A stretch of 64,000 nucleotides of DNA from Amylostereum areolatum (Eukaryota; Basidiomycota; Agaricomycetes; Russulales; Stereaceae), in NCBI GenBank assembly GCA_012932865.1, contig SAXG01000005.1, positions 186,001-250,000 of the forward strand. The letters run 5' to 3'. A program made the position numbers and the translations under genes. How positions within the stretch are numbered: position 1 is the first letter of the stretch; every line of letters starts with the position of its first letter. This document shows, in pieces, positions 31,325 to 41,884 of the stretch. Below the pieces are notes generated by a model. That model was not told where the DNA came from and ran no database searches. It saw only the letters and a list, made by a program, of their open reading frames with translations.

Positions 31325-34270
31325 CTTGTTATTGATTCAATTACCTTCAATTACCACCCCAAACACCCCTAGAGTAAGGCAGGCAGGTAGCCACAGTAAT
31401 TGAAGGTAATTGCAGATTATAAACATCCATTTGCTTGCCAGTTATCAAGCTTATATAAACAAACTTATCACAAACTTTATAATGTTTAAACAAATATATT
31501 AATCCATGAGGTAAAGTACAAAGTATTATTACATAATCAAAGTCAAGAACAAATAAATCCCGACACCGCCAAAACAAGAAGGCATGACTGAAAAGAATGA
31601 GGTCAGCAAGATAGACACAAGCGAGATATGACGATTGACTCACCGGCTCCGGCTCTCCAAAGCTCCCAGATATAGTCCTAAAGAACAAAGAACATGCTAG
31701 AAGGGTCAGCCAACTGACAGCACGAACTCGGATAAGCGACGTCCCTGATGCCGTAGACTGAACGGAAGAGCGCCCTAAATGCGCGCAACTGGAAAGACGC
31801 GAGAGCAAACACGAAGACAGCGCGCCCGAAGGTGGCGCAAACTCGGCGGATGCGGTGAGACGTAGGGAGTACTAGGTAAGAGGCAAGGGCAGGGGAGGAA
31901 GGGAAGGAACGGAGGAGGAGGACAGTGGGGAGGAAGGGAAACGGGGAAAGAGACGACAGACGTCAACACGGAAAACTCCGGTTTATATGCTCGCGGCCAG
32001 CGTGACGGCTCGTCACGGTGACGCAAGCTCCGTCCGTGCGGTCTCGACGCGACTGCGTCAACAACGTTCAACACCGACGCCTGGAATCACAAGTCCGAAG
32101 TCCTCCAAGCTCCAAGTCGAGGGAAGCGAAGGTGAAGGTGACGAGAGGGAGTGAGAGCATCGGGAAGCTCGCTAGGTGCGTCATCCGCATCTCCCTCATG
32201 CTCTCAATTCTGACGGCTACTGTCCACGCGTGCCCCTCAACACGTACGGGTCCCAGACGCGCATGGAACCACGCCGTCCCCGCTCCAACGCCTCCGCCTC
32301 CGCGCCAACCCTCCAACGCGTCCAAGACCTCCTCCCCCGTGCATGCGTCCTCGCATGCGTCCTCGCACGCGTTCCTCCTGCCGTCCCCCCCGCGCGCACG
32401 CGCTCGCCCGCCCTCCCTCAATGCGCGCGCGCGCCCTCAACGCGCCCATCCGCCCGCCCTCAATACGCCCTCGCGTGCGCCCTCCACACCCACGCCCTCG
32501 CGCTCAGCGCCCGCGCGCACGCGTCCTCAACGCCCACGCGCACACGCCCTCAACAACCACGCCCACGCGCCCTCAACCCGCTCACGCCCGCACGGTCCAC
32601 GCCCACGCCCGCGCCCTCGAACCGCCGGCGTCCACGATGCTCACGCACCCGCCATCGGCCCCGCCCTCCTCGTCCTCGACGCGCCCGCGTCCTCGCCCGC
32701 ATCTCCGCCCTCGACATGCCCGCGTCCCCTCCCGCGTCCCCTCCCTCGTCCCCTCCCTCGACGTGCTCCCTCGTCGCCTATCCCCGCGCGCCCTCGATGC
32801 CCGACGCCCGACGCCCGACGCCCGACGCCCGCGCCCGCGCTCGACGCGCCCACCCGCACGCGCCCGCCCGCACGCGCCCGACGCGCCCACTCGCTCGTCG
32901 CGCACAGCCGCTCACGCTCAACATGCCCGCGCACACTCGACGCACACGGCCGTCCGCGCTCGATGCGCAAGGCCACCCGCGCTCGACGCCGAATCCCATC
33001 CCTTGACGTGCCCCCGCGCCCATCCGTCGTTCCCAGACGACGCCATGCCGGCCCCCTACCCGACACCCCTCGCGCGCAAGCACTGTCACACGAACGCCTC
33101 CGTGTCCCTGCTCGTGCTCCCTCCACTTGAATGATAGGCGGTCAGGCAGTCTCAGGAGGAGGGTGGATGCTGGCGCTTTTTTGAGCAGGAGGGGTGTTTT
33201 CTTTCTGGGATCCTCTGGTTCTATGTAGATCACCTATTCTATGCATTGTATATGTACCATAAAGTTGAATCCATCATGTTCTGTGCTCCTCTGTCTTTGG
33301 AATATCACTGAATGGTCAAAAAAGCATGAACAGGGGGGGGTTGAGCTCTGCAGACCACCCCTGCAAAAACTCGCAAAAAAAATATGATCTTGATACTCTC
33401 AGAATCGTATTTCTATACTGATCATTCGCATATAACTGTCTTCTGTACATGAGCAATAGTTTGAGAGCTACAACAAAAACAGTCTCGGAGGTGCCCACAG
33501 CCAGCGCGTCTCGCGTCGACATCCTAATTAGGAAATTTTCGGACGTGAACTCGTGCGTGTAGCAGTCGTGCCCACTCAGTTGTTTTCGTTGTTTCAAGCT
33601 CACAGATGTAAAGTAATATAGTATAAATCGCTACCTATAAAGTATTCAACTCTAAAAATCTCGGTGGAAGGTGGTAGGGCGGCAGCACCTCGCGCACACT
33701 CGACTTCTGTTTGGCCATGCTTGCTCTGCCGCGTCGTGGCCAAACCGGGAAACCATTACCAAAAATAACTATGGGGGGGTTTCCCTGATGTAACCTGATC
33801 CAACTTCCTCGAACGTTTCACGATTACTCGGACACAAGTCTTTTTACCCTTTAGATTCTTAGGAAGCATACTGCAGATACAGAACTAGGCCCTGGGGTTG
33901 AATCTCTGCGGTGATCATACGGCGTGCAGGCTTCCGAATCCCGATCCAGTGAGTCCATGGTGATCGTCGGTGTAGTGCTGGATACACTTGAGATACAACA
34001 CGGGACCGGACAATATTAACCGACGACGGGAACTTCGAGACGACCTAGCCCACCAAACTTTGTTATGGGTGGACCTCATACTCGCAGAACATTACATAAG
34101 GTGAGCCCTTTAGCATTACCTTGGAACGGACCGAACGGTGGAAAGAAGTGCACTCAGCGCTCAGCAGCCTATGTTTCTGGTCAGTTCGTCGCGATGAGGC
34201 TAGTCTGATCTGAACGATAAACTCATGCGCCGGAATACACGCAAACAGGGGTAGACACGCACTCACGCGG
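31325..34270. other. Gene-poor flank of the transposon island
   Basis: Begins with the CTTGT duplication and AATTACC repeats, then AT-rich sequence to about 31560, then about 31840-32270 with no convincing gene, the C-rich tract (listed separately), and AT-rich sequence to about 34270. A 95-codon minus-strand frame at 33603-33316 (start MSLKQRKQLSGHD) has no recognised domain and was not called. It may be old transposon debris. Confidence 0.4.
32270..33040. repeat. Second C-rich degenerate minisatellite
   Basis: Degenerate units on the theme CGCCCTCAACGCCCACGCGC. It differs from the tract at 28.3-29.1 kb in having more CG and fewer long C-runs. Long open frames on both strands are compositional only. 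No inverted repeats like those of the nested element were found around it. Confidence 0.8.
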
Positions 34271-34275
34271 CTACT

Positions 34276-34821
34276 GAGCACTTACATCCATGATACCCTC
34301 TGCCTCTTCGCTCAAAGTAAGGTAGCCGGCTTCCACAGTGTGTGGCAAGGCTTCCCTTATCCATGTCTGGCAGTTGCGCAGCTCTGCTCGAACCTTACCC
34401 CTGTTGGATACCTGCATATCACTCATCAGTGCTCGGAAATAGAGAACCACGATAAAGGATCACATACTTGGGCGCTCTTGAGCAAAGGGCCCGGAGGCGG
34501 TGCCTTGAGCAGCGCGCGCTCAAAGTCGGTCTTTGGCTCGGGGTCGAGGATGACGTTCGTGATGGGTGGGCTAGCCTTCACGGACGCTGCGGTCACCTCG
34601 CCTATGACGAAAAAGCGGTATTCACTCCCACTCGCGTCCTTCTCCCAGTTCCTCTTTGCTTCGAACGCGAAGCCTTCGGCAACGGAGCCATGTGCGTGTA
34701 ATTGAGTCCCGACGGTCCTTCCAGACTCGGGGGTTCCGTTCGTGGGGACAAAGAGAGCCCAATGGTTCTTGAATAGGGGGTTGGCGGCACAGCCTTGCTT
34801 CAGAAGGTAGACGGCGGGCAT
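34276..34821 (-). CDS. Small fungal protein, DUF6914-like
   Basis: ATG at 34821 (MPAVYLLKQGCAANPLFKNHWALFVP). Exon 1 runs to about 34470 and a second exon, about 34410-34276, gives VRAELRNCQTWIREALPHTVEAGYLT and ends near 34276. HWALFVP, the central HAHGSVAEGFAFEAKRN and the C-terminal CQxW pattern fit my memory of the uncharacterised fungal family DUF6914; a profile search is needed to confirm. Function unknown. A GATGTAAGT near the end could be a further donor, so the C-terminus is uncertain. Confidence 0.65.
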
Positions 34822-35643
34822 TACTTAGTGGTAATAGGACGTTGAAAGAGTGTACTTGAGGTCGATGGACGTGTAGGATGTCGTGTTTTCTGGTTTAGTG
34901 AGTTTCAGATTGGGCTCGATGGTGGGCAACGAGGACCAACCTGCGAGACGAGTCGCGGCGAGAGTAGAAAGACAACCTCCGTGGTATTTCCTGGTATTTC
35001 CTGCTCGGGTAAGTCATCGACGCCGCTCCGGCCGATGGTCCCGGTCAGGCACATTTCCTTCCCCACAGCTGCCAACCCTCTGTCGTGGCGACAGGATTCC
35101 GCATACTTACATCCTGTACCCTCTGATGGGAACCGGTCAGAGTGCCACGGTGTTCAGTGAGAGGCTGAAACACACATTTTACTACCCATAACGGGGAGAA
35201 ATGTCATCGGGCACCTTGGTGACGAAGGGTAAGTGTCCCGTTCTCGTTTTCTGATCGCGCTGACATTACTTACCTAGACTGTCGCTATTATGCCCCGTTT
35301 TCACACATAATTTTGCGACTAAGTACCACTGCTCGCTCTTGCACGTCTCCGTCTTCAGCAATGAGCTTAATTGACATGTTCCTGACCTGGACGAGATCGA
35401 CACCGAGGACATCAAGAATATTGGCGGTAAGGGCACAAAGAAGCAGCCCCAGATCAATCTGAACGGGAGTCATTCATGGAGTTACAAACATTAATGGCGT
35501 ACAAGACCTGGGAAGTCGTCGTAGTGAGTAGAGGAGCGCGTCGAGCAAGAAAAGATCAAGACCAGGACGTACACAATCTGACATCATTCCATACAGTGGC
35601 TTTTGAACGCAACGTAACCCTCCTATCTCAACTAAGCGCGTCT
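34822..35643. other. Intergenic region, no gene supported
   Basis: About 820 bp. Several short frames on both strands (for example 35473-35288, minus, reading NILDVLGVDLVQVRNMSIKL) lack start context or domain signal. Confidence 0.35.
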
Positions 35644-36213
35644 TCACGGCATCGCCGCCGCCCAAATCGCCGAATCTCTCTGTTCCGGGGCGATCACGTC
35701 CTCCTCCACGGCCGCATTCAACAGCGCCACGATCCAATTTTGTCCGTTCCACCACCCGTTCGGCTTCATCACCCTCACCATCCCTGCGATACGCTCCAGC
35801 TCTCTCCTCTCTTTCCGCCCAAGGACCGCCACGGGAACCCAGCGCGCCCCGTGCATCTCTGTCGGCACACGCGCACGCGTGATTGGTCCCCAGAACGTGA
35901 AGTGCGCGCGCCCAGGCTCCTGTCTTGTCTCCAACACGCGCGCGACGGCCGTCGGTGCGTGCGCGGTCGAGCTTCTTCGGTGGGAAGGCGAGCTAGGAGG
36001 AGATAGGCGGACGGGGAGTGACCAAGCGAGGGACCACTGTCGGTCGCGCGGGCTAGGTTCGGTAGGGTGAGGGTAGGGCGATACGACGATGCAGACGGGC
36101 AGCGGCGCGTCCACGTCTGGGAATCGCTTTTCAAGCGACGATGGCGGGGTCATGTCAGGGTAGACTCCATTATGCGGCTCGTAGAACGAGCTCGGGTATG
36201 GTACAGCAAACAT
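35644..36213 (-). CDS. Small fungal protein, possibly related to the 34.3-34.8 kb gene
   Basis: 189 codons from the ATG at 36213 (MFAVPYPSSFYEPHNG) to the stop at 35644. Pattern RQWSLAWSLPVRLSP, then AHFTFWGPI, ARWVPVAVLGRKERRELERI and a C-terminal GQNWIVALLNAAVEEDVI. This order (a W-x-L strand, a short core, a terminal Q-x-W helix) echoes the neighbouring DUF6914-like gene, so the two may be diverged members of one family. Similarity is weak and by eye. The frame is open further upstream without an ATG. Confidence 0.55.
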   Translation of the reverse strand: MFAVPYPSSFYEPHNGVYPDMTPPSSLEKRFPDVDAPLPVCIVVSPYPHPTEPSPRDRQWSLAWSLPVRLSPPSSPSHRRSSTAHAPTAVARVLETRQEPGRAHFTFWGPITRARVPTEMHGARWVPVAVLGRKERRELERIAGMVRVMKPNGWWNGQNWIVALLNAAVEEDVIAPEQRDSAIWAAAMP

Positions 36214-37133
36214 CGAGAGAGTCGCTTGGAGAGCTGTGGAGGCGAGTGGTAAGTGAGAATACAGCTGGGAGTACGAGAGGAGAAGATTCAAGAGATGGGA
36301 GCGTGGGCGGGGCGCGTGTCTGATATGGGGCTCGTATGCAATAAATAAGCGGCAGGGTCTCGAATGCAAAGTTTGCCCCGTGTACGTGTAGAAGCGTCGA
36401 CGAGAAATCGAGAGCGCAACGTGCCCTCGGGGTTCGGGAAGTAGCGAGGAGTAGTCTGTAGACGAACTTAAGTACTCACCGACAGCCTGGCGCTGAGTCC
36501 CTGGACACTTTCCCAGAAATAACTGCAACTTGGAGTTGGTTGCGGTCAAGAGTCACCAGGCGAGTCTATTAGCGGCAAAGCTCCCAGGCTAGTGCAAGCC
36601 CGCGACCACAGACAACCCGCCAAGTTGAACATTGCGTTTGTGATGAAAGGTCGATCACGAGCCGTCCACGCGTCCTTCATAGATATTGATGGTATGTCAT
36701 AGTCCAGACCGCAAGCCTCAGGTCTACCCGCGTATCGCCGAGCAGGAACGCGCGTCCAGTGTTGCACGAGGACGGTGGACCCGACAAAGTGAAGAACAGT
36801 GCGTGGGGGCATATCATTAGAGACGATAAACGTGGAGATGTATGTACGGATGTGTATGTGAATAACAGTAAGCAAGTCCATAATCATGAAGATCAAGGGC
36901 GGATTGTAGGGCAGAAGGAGAGGACGGAAACGTATGTGAAGCAGTTCCAAGATGAGGAACACACACCGCTATGACAATCCTAGACTTCTTTGGATAAAGG
37001 GACGCCGTCTCTCTTCGAAGGCAGTCAAGCAACCGTGGGATGCCGAGATTGCTTGCCACTTCGCAGATATTATCCTTTATCCCGGCAAAGAAGCCTGAGA
37101 AACTAGCAGCGCACGATCGCAAGTAATGAGCTT
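36214..37133. other. Intergenic region, no gene supported
   Basis: About 920 bp between the small fungal gene and the stop of Tom70. Short frames only. Confidence 0.35.
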
Positions 37134-39507
37134 TTAAACCATGGAGCGCGCCATCTGGCTCAGCTGGTTTGCGAGCTCAGGGTAGTTCTTCATGAACTGC
37201 ACTTGCGCGTACGAAGCCTACCAACGATTGTCAGCCCTCGTCCTCTATCAGCCAGGAGCACTACCGAAAGGCTCACGTATTGGTACGTCAACGCGTTTAC
37301 CAGCTCCAGCTCGTTCCGCGCGAGCTCCGAATGGCGCTCGAACATCTGCACCGCCGTCTCCACCCGACCTAGCTGCAGGCTCAGCTGGGCAAGTGTCGCC
37401 ACGGCCGCCTCACACGAGGGGTCGATCCGGAGCGCCTCGTTGCAGCATCGCTCGGCAGCTTCTGCATCCTGCTTCCACTGGAACAGCGCTAGGCCCTTGT
37501 TCACCAGTGGGAGCACGTTCATTGGAGTTCTATTTGCGCGATGAGCGGTGTTGAACAGCATGAAGAAACGAAGAAACGTTACTTTTGTCGCTCGAGTTCA
37601 ATGGCCCGGTCGAATTTCTCCACTGCATCTTGGAAGCGACCTTGATCCAAAAGAAGCTCGCCACTGTCATAACCTTCAGCTTCAAGCACCGTGTGTGGGA
37701 CCGCAAACCACTCACTAATAGTTTTGGGGTTCTGACCGTTCCGGGAATGCCCTCAGCGTGCGGCGGAACGTAGCCATGCTGTTTGCCAGGTTCTCTGATT
37801 TGTATTGCGCAACCGCCAGCTGAATGTGCGAGAACACGAAAGAGTCATCGAGCTCGGTTGACTTGGTGTAATCCTGCGCCGCCGCGGCGTATTCGTTCAT
37901 GATAAACAGAACTGGAACTGGTGATGAGCGGAAGTCCGCGAAATGGAACGGAGGCCCTTACCCTGTCCGCGATGGTAGTAGATGTCCGGATCGTGCTCGT
38001 TCTGCTTGATAGCAGACTCAAAGCACTCAAACGCCTGCTTCGGGTCGCCCAGCTCCATGTGCACACTAGCGAGCTTAACCCAAGTCTGAGTCAAGGTGGG
38101 CGCAAGCTTGACAGACTCCTCAAAGTCCGCGCGGCCACCAGCTGTGTCGCCTGTCAAGAACCTGCCAAGCAGTCAGCAATGAATGCATGTTTCGATGTCT
38201 TTGACGCCTACTTGAAGGTTCCACGGATATTGAGTGCCTCAGCCTTAAGGTGGTCGTCGGAAAGGCCCTGTTCGATCGCTTCATTTGTTAGCGTCATGGC
38301 GTGAGGGTAGTCGGATGCGGCGAGAGCTTGAAGGGCCAAGATGAGCGTATTATCGCCCGTTGTTGGTTCATCAGGAAGCGCGGGTAGCGGGCCTAGGCGA
38401 GGGAGTTTCAGCATTATGCGAAAGTTGACTGGATTGAACCTACGTGGACGGAAGGCAGCAAAGTAGGCCGAAACAAAAGTGAAAGAGGGCAAATGACGTT
38501 CTCTGGTCTACACGCGGAGTTAAAATTGATGGGGTTGACAATTTATCCTGTGCTTGGGCAAGAGCACAGACATCACACTCACCGACAGGATCTCAGTCGC
38601 TTTGTCTGTTGCGAGTTTCTTCAGCACACGCTCGACGGCCTGCCCAGCCGATTCGTTTTGGAACTTGTCTAGAATAGTGGCAGCGGTATAGTCTGGAAAA
38701 GGATGCGGTAAGGAGGACATTGCACATTCGGAGCCAAAGACAGCTGGCGATGCAAGAAGAAACACACCTCGCAGGGACTCCTCGAGTCTCCCCAGACCTT
38801 CTAACGCCGACGCCCTCCTGTTGAGCGCCTTGATATAATTCCTGTCAAGGGCGAGAGCAGCATCGCAGTCCTCTACAACGCGCTCCAGTTGGGGTGGGTT
38901 CAGGTTGACGTAGCACGCGGCACGGTTGCTGAAGTATACTGGTTCAGGCGTGGGGGTCACAGCAATTGCACGAGTGTAGTGTTCTATTGCGTTGGCGAAA
39001 TCCCGTCTCTGGTATGCCTTGTTCCCCTTGAGCTTGAGGCTCGCCGCCCGCTTCACGCGTTCCTAACAGACAGAAACGTGGTGGTGGTCGGTATGGAAAT
39101 GATGCATACGAACACAGTCTACATACCTCTGTCGGAAGGGTCGCGATCTGTGCTTCCGTCAGCACGCCGTCCTCTATGGATGAAACGTGAAGCATTGCAT
39201 GAGTGCGCGCACAGCGGCTAAGAGAATTATGTTACGCACCCTCCTCCGAGGACACCTCAGCGGCGGGTTTGCGCTCCTCCAAGATAGGCCCGTCAGAGTC
39301 CTTGACGGTCTTTTTGCCCTTCTTGCGCCGCTTGTCCTTCTTCCTCTGGCTTTCCTCATCCCCAGCGTGCCCGGAGCGCGATGACGCGACATAGTAAGCA
39401 ACACCGCCCGCGGCGACGGCGGCGGCAGCGGCACCGATAACAACGCCGCGTTTGTTGTCGGAGACAAACGACTGGAGACGGTCAATGAGGGAATCTTCGG
39501 ACGACAT
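37134..39507 (-). CDS. TOM70: Tom70-like mitochondrial import receptor
   Basis: Receptor of the mitochondrial outer membrane for chaperone-bound preproteins. ATG at 39507 ([21 protein letters not shown]). Membrane anchor at about residues 20-43 ([20 protein letters not shown]), then a Lys-rich linker ([11 protein letters not shown]). A TPR array follows: [20 protein letters not shown] and [20 protein letters not shown] (Hsp70/90-binding clamp), a linker [19 protein letters not shown], then TPRs such as [62 protein letters not shown] and [21 protein letters not shown] at 37134-37136 after MARSMV. At least eight short introns. Divergent from Dph2. Confidence 0.92.
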
Positions 39508-39682
39508 CGTCAACGTCGAGCGAGAGGCGGGAATGGTGGGTGCAGATGGAGAACAGCGAGCGCGACGTACCCGCGCGGAAAATCCGTGGGAATATTTTGT
39601 CAGCGGCATCGCACGGCCCGAAGATCTTTTCTCCGATCCACCATCCTCTCGAAAATAGTGCTGCTCGCCGAACCAGACAACG
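39508..39682. promoter_or_regulatory. Bidirectional promoter of TOM70 and DPH2
   Basis: Only 175 bp separates the two start codons, so both promoters must overlap here. No TATA box is evident. Known factor sites were not recognised. Confidence 0.55.
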
Positions 39683-41707
39683 ATGGCAGAGAATACCGCG
39701 TTTTCATCATCGGGAGAAGACGTCATATCAAGGCCTGTACAGCTAGACACGACCGAGATTGAGCCTGCACAAAACCTCTCACCGTCCGAGTTTCTGGAAT
39801 ACTACGAGATCGAGCGAACGGCTCAGGAGATCGTTGCGGAGGAATGGACACGGGTGAGGCAGCTCTATAAAGAATGAAACCTTCGTGAATGTGCGCTCAT
39901 TTTTTCTAGATAGCCCTCCAGTTTCCGGACGAACTGCTGCATGATTCCGTGCCCATCTATCGTCAACTAAAACGGAGCATTGGAGACGGGCGAGAGCTCT
40001 ACGTCCTTGCTGACACTTCATACGGCAGGCATGCTCCATTCCTCCCCATGATCCGTGTCAATTGACCCCGTTCCGATCGTCTCGTACAGCTGTTGCGCGG
40101 ACGAAGTTGCAGCACAACATGTAGACGCGCATGCGATCATCCATTATGGACATGCCTGCATGAGCAAGTGCGTGATTTGTTCCATGAACCTCTCCAATGC
40201 TTATAAAACTACACAGAACCTATCGTCTTCCAGTTATATACGTGTTTGGAAAGAAGCCGATCGACGTTGACGACTGCGTCAAAACGCTGACCGAGTCGGT
40301 GCGAACAGCGGAGCATACATCCAAGCATGTTATTCTGCGGCATGACGTAGCTTACACGCATCGTGTGGGTGCGTTCGTCCCTTGTTCGCTCTTCAAAACC
40401 TCTCAAATCAGTTCTCTTAGACGCGATATTCCATGCCTTGCAAGAATCGCTGAAGCTTCTTGACATCACCGTTCTTCATACTTCCATACCCAACCGCCTC
40501 GAGCCTACATTACTACAACCAGAAGACCCTCACTAGTGCATCGTCAGGGACGTCACCCCCGAACGATCCATCTAATGAATGCATCCTCTACATCGGACCC
40601 CAGAGCCTTGGGTTGACAAATCTCCTTATGACTAACTCCTCCTCCCCGGTACGCTTTCTTCTTCTGACCGTGTCCGATTTTTCATACCGAGCCGACTCTT
40701 TCAGGTGTATCGATATGACCCTACCACAAAATCCGCGAGTCTCGAATCTATCCGCACCAACAGGCTCCTCATGCGACGATACGCCGTCGTTCAGAAAGCG
40801 CGCGATGCCGATGTTTTTGGTATCCTGGTTGGCACCCTTGGCGTAGGTACGTCCCTCTCTACCCCCCCCCCCTACATTTCCCTCCGAAACTTACGCTTTC
40901 CCATCCTACTAGCCTCATACCTTCCCCTAATTAAACACCTCCGCCGCACGCTCGCTGCTGCCCATAAAAAATCTTACACGATTAGCGTGGGCAAACTCAA
41001 CCCAGCCAAGCTCGCCAACTTCATCGAGATCGAGTGTTTCGTGCTTGTAGCGTGTCCCGAGAACAGTATGATCGAGGCGAAGGTATGTCTCCTCCCACCC
41101 CCACCCACCCCCCGTCGACCGCCCATAGTATTCCGAACTTGTTGACCAACGCGCCATCCAGGAATTCCTCCGCCCCATAGTCACACCCTATGAGCTCCAG
41201 ATTGCCCTCGCGCCAACACCCACCTGGACCGGTGCCTACATCCTGGACTTCGAGCAACTCCTTTCCTCATCCTATGGTGTAAAGGCGGAGACCAACGACC
41301 AAAATGGCGACGACGACCCCCACCGCCCGATATTCTCGCTCGTGACCGGGAAATACCGCCATGCACGACGATACGGTGGTACGTCCTTTCTCCTCTTCGG
41401 CTCTCCTTCACCGTTTTCATTAACCGATTCACTTAGAAGAGTCCACCCCCGAAGAATCCGAGCAAGGTGCATCCAGCACGGACGTCATCCTGCGCCAAGA
41501 CGGCACCGTAGCCACCCTCAAAGACAGCGCTGCAGGTACCCTCTCCTTCTCCCGCCCTTTGTAGGACCAACTGACACCTGAACCCCAGGTGAATTCCTCC
41601 AAACTCGTACTTTCAAGGGTCTCGAGATGCGTGCAGGCCAGGACGCGCCAAGCGTGTTGGAGCAAGGGAGGAGTGGGATCGCGCGGGGTTACGCGGATGA
41701 CCACTGA
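39683..41707 (+). CDS. DPH2: Diphthamide biosynthesis protein Dph2
   Basis: Partner of Dph1 in the first step of diphthamide synthesis on elongation factor 2. ATG at 39683 ([14 protein letters not shown]). Exons read [15 protein letters not shown] | [27 protein letters not shown] | [24 protein letters not shown] | [19 protein letters not shown] | [16 protein letters not shown] | [19 protein letters not shown] | [36 protein letters not shown] | [33 protein letters not shown] | a short acidic exon | [17 protein letters not shown], ending TGA 41705-41707. The Cys positions expected for the iron-sulphur cluster (SCCADE and ACPEN) are present. At least nine introns, one preceded by a 9-base C run near 40862. 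Confidence 0.9.
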
Positions 41708-41884
41708 GCGGGTTGGGGTACCGGATACTGCAGTTAATATGAATGATGTACGGGCCAAGTTTGTTATGGATTATAAAGTACAGATATATAGTACACGCCA
41801 ATCAACCACGCCAGGTCTATCCCTACCGTACACGCGCGTGCGAAAGCATTGTAAATATGAATGTCCGTTCTAGATCCAGCAAGT

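Noticed and set aside
31347..31808. 153-codon minus-strand frame next to the 3' flank, with hydrophobic stretches
   Set aside because: No family pattern; lies in AT-rich repeat-bearing flank and may be chance.
32018..33134. Long open frames on both strands over the second C-rich tract
   Set aside because: Same reason: stop-poor repeat, no domain, all frames open.
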